Positions 35,270 through 46,081 of a stretch of 64,000 nucleotides of DNA are shown in pieces. Source of the DNA: Diplolepis rosae (taxonomy: Eukaryota; Arthropoda; Insecta; Hymenoptera; Diplolepididae); NCBI GenBank assembly GCA_030998225.1, contig JAPYXD010000250.1, forward strand, positions 868,001 through 932,000. Direction: 5' to 3'. The position numbers and the translations under genes were made by a program. The notes under the pieces are model-generated. The model saw nothing but the letters and a program-made list of their open reading frames with translations. It did not search any database and had not been told where the DNA came from. How positions within the stretch are numbered: position 1 is the stretch's first letter; each line of letters begins with the position of its first letter.

Positions 35270-36111
35270 TATCATTTTCGAGATTTTCCCTGGTTTCTAT
35301 TTGTCGATTTTTTGTTCATTTCAGAATTTCGTTCATTAAAAGTGTCTTCGATATTTTCAGAAATTTCTTCAATGCAAGAGCTTTCAGAGCTCTCTTCAGG
35401 TTCCATATCAATTACTTCGTCTTCAGAAGTAGAAAAATAATTTTCGCTTTTTTCCTCTTGAGGTATAATAAATTGTTTAGGCTTTTTACCATTTTTATTT
35501 CTTTTATTTTTTGCTTGGATTTCCTTTAAATAGTCCAAATATTCAGGATCAGATTCAGGATCAGAAGCAGGATCAGAGTCGGAATCTGATCCTACTTTTG
35601 TTCGGCTTCCTTTTTGCATATTTATTTCTCGTAATTCATTTTCATATATTTCTTTTCTTGGTCTACCTCTCTTTCTTTTTGTTTGAGAGGGAATACTTTA
35701 TAAATTTGTAAGTAGATTTTTTCTTGGCCTACCTCGAGGTTTTTTCACAAGTGGTTTAGAAGAAAAATTTTCGTCTAATTTTTCTTGGATTTCATTTTGA
35801 TTTAAATTTTCTAGATTTGTATGCTGATTTGAATTTTTCATTTGTTCTTGTTTTTTCATTTTACCCCTAGTAGTCATGGTTTTCCATGGAGAATTTTCAT
35901 AATTTTTTCCAAGTATTGGACTTAAGAGTATAATAGTCATAAACAGAAGTTTTGATGCTAAAAGTTTCAAAAAACTTGTATATTTCAGAAAATTGTTACA
36001 AATGTTATTAAATAATTCTTCATTAGGAGAAACATTAAAAGTTTCTAAAAACTTAGGATTGATATTTAATATTGAATCTTGTGAGGATTCGCTAAAGTCA
36101 TTTATATCATC
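35270..36111 (-). pseudogene. Pol linker with two AT-hooks and acidic repeats
   Basis: The same frame as RT continues after a stop at 36112 (DDINDFSESSQDS). It holds a hydrophobic stretch (LLFMTIILLSPILG), a first AT-hook KKPRGRPRKN (about 35710-35740), a second KRKRGRPRKE (about 35655-35690), then SDSDSDPASDPESDPEYLD and a long acidic Glu/Ser stretch. GRP-core hooks bind the minor groove of A+T DNA; in pol they might tether the complex to A+T-rich chromatin (inference). Stops near 35698 and 35270 make it non-functional. Confidence 0.6.
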
Positions 36112-37800
36112 TTAGGTAAATATCGAATTGAAATATTCTCTTTTGGAATTATTTCCTTTTTTGATATTATTTTCTTCGTTATTCTTTATAAAGGTATTCT
36201 CAAGATTCATTTTTTCTTGAGATGTCATAAAGGTATCATCATCATCTTTGTGTAAATTTCTCGATTTTTCTTCATTAATAATAGGGTTTCTTGAGAGAGC
36301 GTCTGCATTGACATTCATTTTTCCTGCCTTGTATACTACATCAAAATCATATTCAGCGAGTTTTAACCTCCAGCGCGAAACTCGTGAGCAAGGGTCCTTA
36401 GAATTTTGAAACCAAACTAGTGGTTTATGATCAGTTACTAGGGTAAATTTTCTTCCATATAAATAAGGACGGAAATGAGTGACACAAAATATTATTGCAA
36501 GTGCTTCTTTTTCATATGTGTCATATTTTTTCTCAGCGTCACTTAAACTACGTGAAGCATATGCTATTGGCTTATCCTTGCCTATTTTACCTTGTGATAA
36601 TATACCTCCTATTGCGTATCCTGAGGCATCTATTGTGAAAACAAAGGGTTGCGAAAAATCGGGTCGTTGTAAAAGTGGTTCTTCACATAATCTTGATTTT
36701 AAAATATCAAAAGCTGTTTGCTGTTTATCGGTCCATATGAAAGGAGTATCCTTTTTTAGAAGTTGATTAAGAGGATTGGCAATTTTGGAAAATCCTTCGA
36801 TAAATCTACGATAATATCCTGCTAATCCTAAAAATTGTTTGACATTCTTTTGTGTTTTTGGAACTGGAACTTCTTTTACGGCTATTATTTTTTTGGGGTC
36901 CGGTCGAACTCCATTTTTATCAATTATATGACCTAAATATCCTATCTCAGGTCGTAGAAATTCACATTTGTCTGGTTGTAAATGAAGGTTTGCTTTTCGA
37001 AGACGTTGTATTAAATTATTAAATTTTTTCTCATGTTCTTCAAGTGTATCAGCAAATATGACTATGTCGTCAAGATATACAAAGAGTTTTGTCCCTATTA
37101 ATCCAGTTAAAGTAATATCCATTAACCTTTGAAATGTTGAAGGGGCGGTTTTTAAACCAAAGGGCATTCTATCAAATTCATAATGGCCATGAGGTGTAGA
37201 AAATGCAGTTTTATGAGAGTCTTTAGGGTCCATTTTCATATGATGAAAACCAGTAGCTAAATCAAATACTGAAAAATATTTGGCAGATCCGAGTGAATCG
37301 AGTATATCATTTATGTTAGGTAGTGGGTAAGAATCTCCGATTGTTTTTTCATTAAGTTTTCTGAAGTCAAGAACCATTCACCATTTTATTTTACCTTTAG
37401 AGTCTGGTTTTTTAGGAACAATCCAAACTGGAGTGTTATACGGTGATTGTGAAGGTTTTATTATTTTATTTTTTAATAATTCGTCAACATTTTTTGTAAT
37501 TTCTTCTTTATGAACAGGGGGAAATCTATATTGTCTTGAAAAAATTGGAGAATCATCTGTAGTTGGAATCGAATGTTGCAAAACGTTAGTAGCTTCAAGT
37601 GGTTCTCCTGGGATTTGAAATCTGTCTGCACTGTTTATAATTAATCTTTCTACATGTTCGTATTCGTCTTGATTCAAATGATCCAAACGAAGAAGTTTTT
37701 TGATGCATTCTATTCTTTCTTCACTTGTTATGTTAAAAAATCTGCATGGATTGACGAAAAAATTGTCGGTTTTTAAGAAGCTGTTCAGAATTTGGTTAGA
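36112..37800 (-). pseudogene. Gypsy reverse transcriptase-RNase H, one nonsense codon
   Basis: Pol core of the Gypsy-type element. The N-terminal part at 37378-37800 has FSRQYRFPP, IIKPSQSPYNTPVWIVPKK and KGKIKW. An in-frame TGA at 37378-37380 replaces the Arg before MVLDFRKLN. Then YPLPNINDIL, FSVFDLATGFHHM, MPFGLKTAPSTFQR, the active site VYLDDIVIF, GYLGHII and LGLAGYYRRFI. RNase H has FTIDASGYAIGG, YEKEALAI, LVTDHKPL and NVNADALSRN. Length and motif order are normal for 17.6/297/gypsy-like pol. Apart from the TGA, RT and RNase H are intact. Confidence 0.93.
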
Positions 37801-38560
37801 TAAATCGTCATCACTTAAGTTTTTTAAATTTCTTGATTGACTTGTTACATTTTGAAAATCTCTTTCTTCAAAGTCTTCTAAAGTAATAGCCGGTATTGGT
37901 ATCGTTACTGAAATTTCGTTTGTATTTGCAAATTTGATATAAGCTTTACCGTTGCAATTTTTTACAATTGCGTCTCCTGCATAAATTCCTTCGCCAAAAT
38001 GTAGTCGAGGTATGTAACCTTCGCTTTTTTCAGTATTTTCAATTGGAATATAAAATGTTGTTACTGTTCTAGCTGGAATTGTTAATATCTGTGTCGATTC
38101 AAATGGATACAGTTTATTTTGTATTTCTAGACATTTTGATACATAATTTATATTGACTTTATTTTCTCGAATAAAATTCTGAACCTAGAACTGCGTCTTC
38201 ATCTATTGGAACTTCATTAGGAATTATATTCAATATTGTTGGATATCCTAGAATGTTTATTTGTATTTGTCCCATTGTAAAAAGTGGTAAATTATTCATT
38301 CCTGTAAGTTTTAACACTATTTTTTTATCTATTGGCAAATTAGGATTTACGGAATTTTGTTTAATCAAATTTCGACCAGCACCGGTATCTATCATCATGC
38401 GAGCAGGGCTTTGAAGGCCTTCTGCGCATATCATTATCCATGGAGTTGTACTTGGTTTCGAAACGCTTATCTTTATAGCCGGTTGATCGTTAAAAGTGGA
38501 TGCTTCTGGTTCTTGCTTTATGCTTTCCTCGGTGCATCCGTGCTGGGGAGAGCGTTTGAG
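37801..38560 (-). pseudogene. Gypsy retropepsin and protease-RT connector
   Basis: Aspartic protease with active site MIDTGAGRNLI (about 38375-38390) and closing motif VLGSEF. Upstream in frame lies KLKRSPQHGCTEESIKQEPEAS, which corresponds to the end of the gag copy at 3598. A frame change near 38165 separates it from the connector VNINYVSKCLE, which continues through VTIPIPAITLEDF towards RT. Confidence 0.8.
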
Positions 38561-38570
38561 TTTTCCGAAT

Positions 38571-39591
38571 TCTGCGATCGTTGTTTATTTAATCTAACGT
38601 TACAGTTTGTTATAATATGTCCTGATTTTTTACAATAGTTGCATATTACTTCTGACTTTTGTGGATAATTTTGATTTGCTCTACTTAATTGCTGATTTCA
38701 AAGTTATTGTAATTGTTGTTCCTGTTCCTTGAAAAATTGTTATTCGGATAGTTATTATCATCATAATTGTTATTTCTGTTTCCTAAAAAGTGTTTATTCC
38801 GGCAATTATTTCTTGCAGAATTATTGTAAATATTTTCTCGTCGTTGGTGATTATTACTAGGCTGTTGATTTTGCATAAAAAAATTAGGATTTTGTTTTCT
38901 AGATACTGCTTCTTGTGCTTTGGTTAAATGATAACAATTTTCAGCAACACTTTTTGCTGGGGCGTATACTTTTTTGAGTTTTTCAATTAGTTCCTCCATA
39001 TTATTATAAGTCGATCCAAAGATACATTTTCTCGCTTCTCCTGATAATTTACTTCTTAATAATCGTGCTAAATTTTCTTGAGCTGCGGGTGTTGGCAGCA
39101 TTGCCTTTGTCTTATAACATCCTTCAATAAATTGTGATAATAGAATGTTACTTCCATTAAATAAGGGTACTACTTCTAACGCGTCGCGTAAGGATACTTG
39201 TTGATTATTAGGTAGGACCATTTCGTTGTTTATAATTGGATTAACGTTTTCTGCAGGATTGTTGTGAACAATTTGTTCCATTTGTTCGTTGTCGGTACTA
39301 TTATCGTCGCTATCGTGATTACTTAAAATTGTTTGGCGTTTAAGAGAATTTTCTGATAAATTTATTTTAGTTCTTTCTTCAACTGTGTTTTTTGGAATTA
39401 TCGTTGAACTAAGTAAACTTATATCTTCGTTGTCAATATAAGTAGTTTCGTTTTTTAATGTTTCGTCTTGATCAATTGATCCACAAATAATACTTGAATT
39501 TGTTTTTGAATTTGAATTACGCCTATTATTCGAGTCAGATAAATTGCTTGTTCCGACAGTTTCGATTTGTTCAAACGTTAAGAAAAAAAAT
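38571..39591 (-). pseudogene. Gypsy-type Gag with internal deletion, intact zinc knuckle
   Basis: The frame opens at about 39587 without an ATG (SIDQDETLKNETTYI, LKRQTILSNHDSDDNS), the first Met being at 39281. Then NNQQVSLRDALEVV, LPTPAAQENLARLLRSKL, EELIEKLKKVYAPAKS and straight to VAENCYHLTK. Compared with 3598-4822 about 145 residues of capsid are deleted at this join (about 38955). The Asn/Arg-rich tail is followed, in another frame, by a complete CCHC knuckle CNYCKKSGHIITNC (about 38595-38640). Two frame changes occur, near 38690 and 38570. Confidence 0.85.
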
Positions 39592-39957
39592 ATTATCTAA
39601 TTGCAAACTGATAATTTAAATTAATTAATAAATTTATAGTCATCAACCAAAATTCTTAAAATAATATGCCTTAATTCTACCAATTTCCATGTGCTTACAG
39701 AAAAATATTCATGTAGAATTTTTGTTTCAAAATTATTCTTATTGAAAATAATTTTGGTCTTTGTCTTACCTGGGATACTTGATGTGATTTTAGCTTGTTC
39801 TTTTTTTGATATATAATTGTCGAATGGTATGAGTCATAAATGAATTTTAAATAATTGTTACACTCACAGAAATTTTTTTTTGTCATATTTTTTATTATAC
39901 ACACATAAACAAAATTATAAAATATACAGAATTTTAGTAATGCAAGATTGGACAAGC
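39592..39957 (-). other. Leader of the outer retrotransposon, gag-proximal part
   Basis: Noncoding. It ends GCAAGATTGGACAAGCCTGA at 39942-39961, which joins CTGACTCAAGCACAAC at 43140 once the nested element is removed; this is the recurrent leader motif also seen near 41470 and 42090. Confidence 0.6.
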
Positions 39958-39961
39958 CTGA

Positions 39962-40972
39962 TCTTACATCTCTGATATTTTAAGATTTTAATTCCTTTCG
40001 CCTGTGCCTAGGCAACCCAGTAAACGCTCAGGGATATAACTGATGCATGTCTCCTCATTACAACACTGATAGTAGGAAACACAAGGAAGACCTCGGTACT
40101 TGGTAAATAAAATCCCTGGTCCTTAAGTGGTGCAAGTCCGGTGGTCGTGAATTAATAAGTGCCGTTAAATACGCGTATCGTCGTATTAAGTCGAGTTCTG
40201 AGAGTTAAATCTACAGAAAACGAACTTAACCAGTGTTTAGCAAGCAAGTTGGATTGTCTGATACGCTTCCTGTACTACTTGACTAGCACTACTTAACTCC
40301 AGCCAGGATTGTGCCGTTATCCAGCTATCAACAAGGAGAAATATACGACAAAACTCTTTCTCTTGCCTTCTCAAGCAAGGAAAAAGCGTAAGTTATATAT
40401 ATAGGCATCTCAAAACTTATTATATTAACTATAACGCCAATTGTAGTGCGTGAGTTGTATACCTAGGCATCTCAAAACCTAGTATATTAGCATAAAACGT
40501 ACAAGTTACATATATAGGCATCGCAAAACCTGTATTAATTACTTGTAGACGCACACACTTAAACGCGGAAGTCACATATATAGGCATCTCAAAACCTGTA
40601 TTATTGACTTATATAGACGCACACTTTTAATGCGTGAGATACATATATAGGCATCTCAAAACCTGTATTATTAACTCATAAACGCATAAAATCCTTAATA
40701 TTGCCTTCTCATCCTGAGAAGTAGTATAAGTCATACACATAAGCATCTCAAAACTTATTGTATATCTATCTTTTAATTAATAAAGTTTGTACACCGCAAT
40801 ATAATCAAATTTGTTATTATTGTGAACAACTCGAGCCGCATAGGTTTGACTAGTGACCACGATCCCACAAAAATATAAATAATCAGAATTTACCACTCTG
40901 ATTTAATCAGCAAACTTCCCTCCCTTTTCCTAATTTTCCCAACCTACCCTCGCCTTAGCTCGGGACGTAACA
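39962..40972 (+). repeat. 5' LTR of the nested element
   Basis: About 1.0 kb. It ends CGCCTTAGCTCGGGACGTAACA. It aligns in inverse orientation with the solo LTR at 56360-58026: CCGGACTTGCACCACTTAAG (about 56979, inverse near 40110), TTGTGAACAACTC, and the start TCTTACATCTC against TGTTACATCCC. Contains a minisatellite (40385-40770). Confidence 0.75.
40385..40770. repeat. Minisatellite inside the LTR
   Basis: Six or seven imperfect copies of a unit of about 55-65 bp containing ATATATAGGCATCTCAAAAC, CTGTATTATT-like and a TAGACGCACAC-like part. The copies are direct repeats with no unique spacers. Confidence 0.8.
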
Positions 40973-42950
40973 GCTGATTTGGTGGCAGTCGTGGGATCGT
41001 TACTATTGTCACAATTAATAATAAATTCCAAATTTATAATTTGAAGCGACAAAATTATATGTACAATCATTTCGGAAAATTTTGATTGTTACATAACTAT
41101 TAAGCTTCACATTTCGGAAATTTTCTAAATTATTAATAAATAAATTGAAATAAATAAATTTAAATTTGTTGAATTTCAAATAGTCGGAATTAATTAAAAA
41201 TTATTCCCATTTTTCAAAATTAAAACATTCATTGAATAATTATTTAAATAAAATAAGTTATTATCTAAGTTTTAAACAGAACGAAGACTGCACTCGAGAG
41301 TATAAGTCCTTCTTAGATTCGTTGAACGGTCACCAGTGATTTCGATCATTTGGGCAAGGCAAAGTTCGTAGTGTGTGTCAAGTATTGTTTATAACTTTCA
41401 TTTTAACTTTAAACAATTGACAGAATATTTGTGATTGCATAAGATTGTCCAAAGTGTTGTGCTTGAGTCTGGTTTGTCCAATCTTGCATCACTAAAATTC
41501 TCAATTGTATTCGATAAATAATTAAATTATCGACATATTGTAGTTTTTGTAAATGCGAAAATTAGTCAGGAATTTGTGCTTGAGTCATGCTTGTCTAATT
41601 TTGCATTACTTAAACTAATAATTGTCAATAATTTATACCCAACTAAATAATTTCTCTAATTCCTAAAATTAGTCAAGATTTTGTTTGCCCAATCTTGAAT
41701 AACTAAAATTATTGAAATCTAATAAAATAAATAAAAATACATAAAAAGGCAAACGAAATAAATAAAATTTATATCACAGTAAAATCAAATCAAAAATAAA
41801 TCAAACAGTGAACATTTTATCAAATTTACTTAAAATATAACATTTTATTTCCAATCACAAATTGTTAATTAAGTTTCAGATTGAGTTTAATACAAACAAA
41901 AAAACAGCCGTCAAGAGTATAAGTCCGTTTTAGATACGTTGAACGGTCACCATTGATTGCAATCATTGGGTAAGGCAAAATTTGAAGTGCTCGTATTGTA
42001 TTGTTTATAAACTGCAATTTTCAACTTAATTAACTAACAGAATATTTTTGAATGTAAAGATTGTCCAAAAATTGTGCTTGAGTCTAGTTTGTCCAATCTT
42101 ACATCACTAAAATTCTGTAACAATAAACAATTTTGTTATTTGTTAGCAATAAACAAATTTTATAATTGCCAGAATTGTTCACGCATTTTCATTAAATCTA
42201 ACTTGTCCAATTTCATATCGCTGAAAATAACTTTTGCTAATGCTCTTAATCAACTATTAAAATAACAAGTGTAAAATTCACCTAGGCGAATATTAAATAC
42301 GGCTGACCTGACCCCCTTTGCATCACTGAAATCATAGCATTCAAGGCTAAGAACGTAGAGTATCTGCATACATCGCGACCAAAATTCACAGTGCGTTAAA
42401 ATTACAGCAGAATTCTTCAACAAAAACAAATTGAACTTCAAAATCAATAGTTATACTAAATAATAATAATGAAGTTGTCTACATTATATGGCAACTAAAC
42501 AAACTCAAATAATAATAAAACATCAAACCAATATAATATCAATTAAATCCAAAAGGATAAAATAATCCCCGAAGTCAAAATAAACCATTTAAAAATCTAC
42601 ATACTACATAACGCCACTCGTTCAACAGTAGGATCGGTAGAAATCCCAATTTTGCGTAATTCAATTAAATTTAACATAATTAAACACGAAATAGGTGCAG
42701 GTATCGCAGGAGTAATTGGAAAATCCTTTATTTCTAAATTGAATCTTCCTATTCCGGATTTAGTCAAATAGAAAAAATTGATAAAAGTAAACTTGTAATT
42801 CATATTCAATTTTAGGCCCATAAATTTCAAAAATAGAGATTTGGATTAAGCATTAAATACAGACGTCAAGATTATATCAACGATAATAATAGTGTCAGTT
42901 CAGAGCACTCATTGATAATTTTCAAGCGTTAAAAAAAAAACACCATCAAC
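40973..42950 (+). repeat. Leader of the nested element with duplicated segments
   Basis: TTTGGTGGCAGTCGTGGGAT at 40978 is a candidate primer-binding site just after the LTR. Segments at 41285-41500 and 41900-42120 are near-copies (GAGAGTATAAGTCC, TTGAACGGTCACCA, GGGCAAGGCAAA, CAGAATATTT, GTGCTTGAGTC, GTTTGTCCAATCTT). The GTGCTTGAGTC...GTCCAATCTT module occurs again at about 41570-41700 and 42180-42220. No long reading frame. Confidence 0.65.
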
Positions 42951-43128
42951 ATGCCCAAAGACAGCATTCGAACAGACAAGATCGAAGCAACCGATTTTAC
43001 CGGCGACATCTCGCGTACCTTAAACGACGCAATGGTAACATCCATGGCAGAATGTTTTGCTATTCAACAAGGCATAATGAATGTGCCAATATTTAATGGT
43101 AAAAATATGCCAGTAAGAGACTTTATTC
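42951..43128 (+). pseudogene. Gag N-terminus of the nested element
   Basis: Starts MPKDSIRTDKIEATDF after an A-rich tract. VPIFNGKNMPVRDFI corresponds to VPLFNGSNILLSQFI of the gag at 38571-39591. The gag similarity ends at the deletion join; the open frame runs by chance into the outer leader to 43235. Confidence 0.65.
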
Positions 43129-43143
43129 GGGACGTAACACTGA

Positions 43144-44090
43144 CTCAAGCACAACATCTTGGTCAATCTTTTGCAATTAAAAATATTCTGTTAGTCAACA
43201 GAGTTGAAATAGAAGTTTCGAACGATACTGCATGAGCACTTGAATTGTGCCTTACCCAATTGATCGTAATCAAATGGTGACCGTTCAACGAATCTAAAAA
43301 TGACTTATAGTCTCGTGTGCTGCTTTTTCTCGTTTTAACTTGAATTAGAACTTAGTCAACAGTTTAGAATTAAAGAAGTACGAGATTAGACAGGCATGAC
43401 TCAAGCACAAAATCCTATGTAATCCTTGTACTTTCAGAAATTCAGATAATTAAATTACAAATAAAATAAGTCGTTTGATCACTTAGGTTAGCCTCAAGGT
43501 CAAATCCCTGCGTGACTCAACAGAATTTATCTTCTTTTAACATAGTTTGTACAAAATAACAAGAAATAAGGAAATTAAAAAATTTTTCAAATAAAATAAG
43601 TATTTAATCACTTAGGTTAGCCTCAAGGTCAGATCCCTTTGTGATTTGATAAAATTATTTTATTTTAGCAATATATGTGTGTGATATTTCAAATAAAATA
43701 AGATGATTACTTAATCACTCAAGTTAGCCTCAAGGTCAAATCCTTTCGTGATTTTATCAAATTTATTTTATTTTAACCAATATGTGTGTAAAATTTCAAA
43801 TAAAATAAAATGATTATTTAATCACTCAAGTTTGCCTCAAGGTCAAATCCTTTCGTGATTTTATCAAATTTATTTTATTTTAAGCAATATGTGTGTGTAA
43901 AATTTCAAATAAAATAAAATGATTATTTAGTCAGTCAGGTTAGCCTCAAGGTCAAATCCCTTTGTGATTTTATCAAATTTATTTTATTTTAACAAAATAT
44001 GTGTGAAATCAGATAAATTATAATTGTAATTTATTAATTTTTGATTCCTAGTAATTATAAAATTTCGATATCCCATTCACTGACTAAGTG
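43144..44090 (-). repeat. Leader of the outer element with hairpin-unit array
   Basis: About six direct copies (43470-43985) of a unit of 85-120 bp: AAATAAAATAA, a stem TCAC, TTAGCCTCAAGGTCAAATCC, the closing GTGA, then TTTATTTTATTT. Each unit can fold because AAATAAAATAA and TCAC pair with TTATTTTATTT and GTGA. Two more copies lie at 2850-3000. Upstream, 43165-43330 is the inverse of 41290-41480. Confidence 0.75.
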
Positions 44091-44091
44091 T

Positions 44092-44109
44092 TTCCCGGCC
44101 GATGCACCA
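44092..44109 (-). promoter_or_regulatory. Candidate primer-binding site of the outer element
   Basis: On the minus strand, TGGTGCATCGGCCGGGAA lies 15 bases after the end of the 5' LTR. It has the TGG start and GC-rich body expected of a tRNA-complementary primer site. The distance is somewhat large and the tRNA is unidentified. Confidence 0.4.
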
Positions 44110-44124
44110 AAAAGAGATTGGGTA

Positions 44125-45326
44125 TGTTACGTCAGAAACGTTACATTTCTCTTCTTAAAAGATCTCTTCGTTTTATGTAAGGATCAGAAGGATCCTCTCT
44201 AAGGGATGAGGAATAGTCAGTGATTGAGAATGGTTAATGATATAAAATATATTCATTGACAATCAAATTGTGAACCAAGTAAACACCATGGAATTGGAAA
44301 TTGATTTGTGATTTGATAGTACCTTAGTAACTACCCTGAGTGAAATTTGCTTGATGATTGATTGAGTCTAGTGGAGCGAATGTGGTCAGTTGAGTCTTCG
44401 TTGTAATCCTTGAGGTAGTACTTGTCAGGTGGGAAATCCGTTGTTGAGACGGTTGATCTAGTTGATTCCTTGATCTTAGTTTCAGAGAGAATTTGGAAGG
44501 TGATTCCCCTTCATTTCTTAAAGTCGTTGAACTCAACGTCGAGTTAGAATTAGTCTGAGTAGCGGTAAAATCTGATAAGGCTGGACTAGGCTGAACTGAA
44601 CTCGCCGTGTAGAGATGATTGTACTGGACTGAATTCTCTTGGGTCTTTTGCCTTTTACAGAACTTTTTGCAAGGTTGCCTATGGTGGGAGTAAAAACAAG
44701 GTGTACCACCATTTCCATATTTGTTATTAAGGTTGGATGAGTTGCCTTCTCTGATGACTTGTACTCCAATGAAATTTATTACCTGGCACTAATTTCGCAG
44801 TCAAATATATCAATTCTATTTCATCTGTTGTTCGATTCTAATGAAAAGGTCAACTACTGTGGAAGTAAAAACAAGGTGTATCATTTTCCATATTTGGTAT
44901 TTAAGATCGGATGAGTTGCCTTCTCTGATCACTTATGCTTCGATGAAATTTATTACCTGGCATTAGTGTCACAGTCAAATATATCTATTTATTTTATCTG
45001 CTTTTCGATTCTAACGAAAAAGGTGAACTACTGTGGAAGTAAAAACAAGGTGTACGATCTTTTCCATATTTTGGTATTGAAGCTTAAGGTCGAATGATTT
45101 GCCTTCACCGATGAGTCACGTTCCGATGAAATTTATTACTTGGCATTAATGACACAGCCAAATATATCTATTTAAATCTACCTTTCGATTTTAACCATCT
45201 TCTTATTTCTTGTTAGATCTTGCTGTTGAGTCGATATAATCAAGGACGTGGTAATGTTGCCTTGATCCCTTCATTGGTTCCTTGATTTGTTTATTACTCT
45301 AGGTGGTAGAGTCGCGGGACGTGATA
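44125..45326 (-). repeat. 5' LTR of the outer element
   Basis: 1202 bp from TGTTACGTC to GACGTGATA, the termini being short inverted repeats. The first 320 bp equal the left LTR. The middle (44670-45200) has three direct copies of a unit of about 170 bp starting GTGGAAGTAAAAACAAGGTGTA and containing GAAATTTATTACCTGGCA. Related fragments are at 11434, 48585 and 6400. Confidence 0.85.
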
Positions 45327-45479
45327 TAATCTAGCTAAGAAGTTACAGCTAAAATTTCAAGTGAGTTCGACAAAAATTAAACGAGTTACGATGTAAGCCA
45401 ATTCGAAAAACATTGTTTTGAGAAAAACCCGTTTAAAGATTCAAAACGCATGTACTATATGCAATATTCGAAATATCGA

Positions 45480-45841
45480 CTTGCTAATTTTTTATCTTTA
45501 CTCTGCTGTCCCAGCACTAAATAACTGCCGTTCCAAGCATGAGTTTTTTCCATGGAAAAATTGTATAATTCTGAATTGATCTTCAGTTGAAGTGTGCTAC
45601 CGCTGTATATCGCTTTCAGCGCAATAGACCAAACGACGGCATTTAGACTTTCATTGGCGTTTTAAGTAAATCCACCGTGGCAACGGGAGAGAAGATCTTC
45701 TCTCATTAGATCTTCATAAATTTCCTGAACAGCATCGAATACTTGCATTGGAATTGCTGGTTTATGAGTATATTTTTCGAGAGTATGTGAGGCTTTCGCT
45801 CTCCCCAAGAGCTCCAAGAATCTTCTTCTACGGGACATCTG
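45480..45841 (-). pseudogene. Transposon-type protein fragment, family not identified
   Basis: Minus frame MSRRRRFLELLGRAKASHT, PAIPMQVFDAVQEIYEDLM, REDLLSRCHGGFT, in-frame TAA, then NANESLNAVVWSIALKA. The segment around GG-T-NANESLN-VVWSI recurs in many insect genomes in mobile-element proteins; I cannot name the superfamily. The flanking TTTTGAGAAAAACCCGTTTAAAG at about 45415 is similar to 58735-58760. Confidence 0.5.
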
Positions 45842-45888
45842 TTGTGTTCAGGCTTTTCATCTGTAGATATTTTATGGTATAATATAGC

Positions 45889-46075
45889 ATACGGGGTGTG
45901 TTCAGAAAATAACGGGAATTTTATAAGTTCGCGGGTTTGCAGAGTCCTATTGTCAAAATTTTTTTTATCATGTTGGTATACATTTTTTATTAAAAGAAAT
46001 GGATCAAAGAATTTGTATCAAATTTTGCGTAAAAAATGAAATAAAGTGTAACTAAGTGTGTGAAGTGTTAACAAG
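45889..46075 (+). pseudogene. mariner 5' fragment
   Basis: GGGGTGTGTTCAGAAAATAACGG looks like a mariner terminal repeat. The following ATG at 45999 starts MDQRICIKFCVKNEIKC, the N-terminus of a common mariner transposase, ending after 18 codons. The 1.2-kb repeat begins immediately after. Confidence 0.65.
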
Positions 46076-46081
46076 GGCCTC

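Larger units (their letters stand above)
39962..43139 (+). mobile_element. Nested, internally deleted LTR element, CTGA duplication
   Basis: Plus-strand LTR element inserted in the leader of the minus-strand one: CTGA at 39958-39961 and 43140-43143. It holds a 5' LTR (39962-40972), a repeat-rich leader and the start of gag (42951-43128). It then ends in CGGGACGTAACA, identical to the last bases of its own 5' LTR. The rest of gag, pol and nearly all of the 3' LTR are therefore deleted, probably by recombination at the short shared CGGGAC. Confidence 0.8.
30583..45326 (-). mobile_element. Gypsy/errantivirus-like retrotransposon with env, TAAT duplication
   Basis: 14.7-kb composite on the minus strand. 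The left end TGTTACGTC at 30583 is preceded by TAAT (30579-30582); the right end ...GGGACGTGATA at 45326 is followed by TAAT (45327-45330). Internal order, minus strand: 5' LTR (44125-45326), putative primer site, repeat-rich leader, gag, protease, RT-RNase H, AT-hook linker, integrase N-terminus, Penelope-like insertion, env, 3' LTR remnant. The leader holds a nested LTR element (39962-43139). The integrase core is missing, and gag, pol and env each carry lesions. A four-base duplication fits Gypsy integrases. Confidence 0.85.

Noticed and set aside
35176..35529. Plus-strand frames rich in Phe and Ser
   Set aside because: Antisense of the acidic pol linker with its Glu/Ser codons.
40385..40770. 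Possible CRISPR-like array
   Set aside because: Units repeat over their whole length without unique spacers, lie in an LTR, and the genome is eukaryotic.
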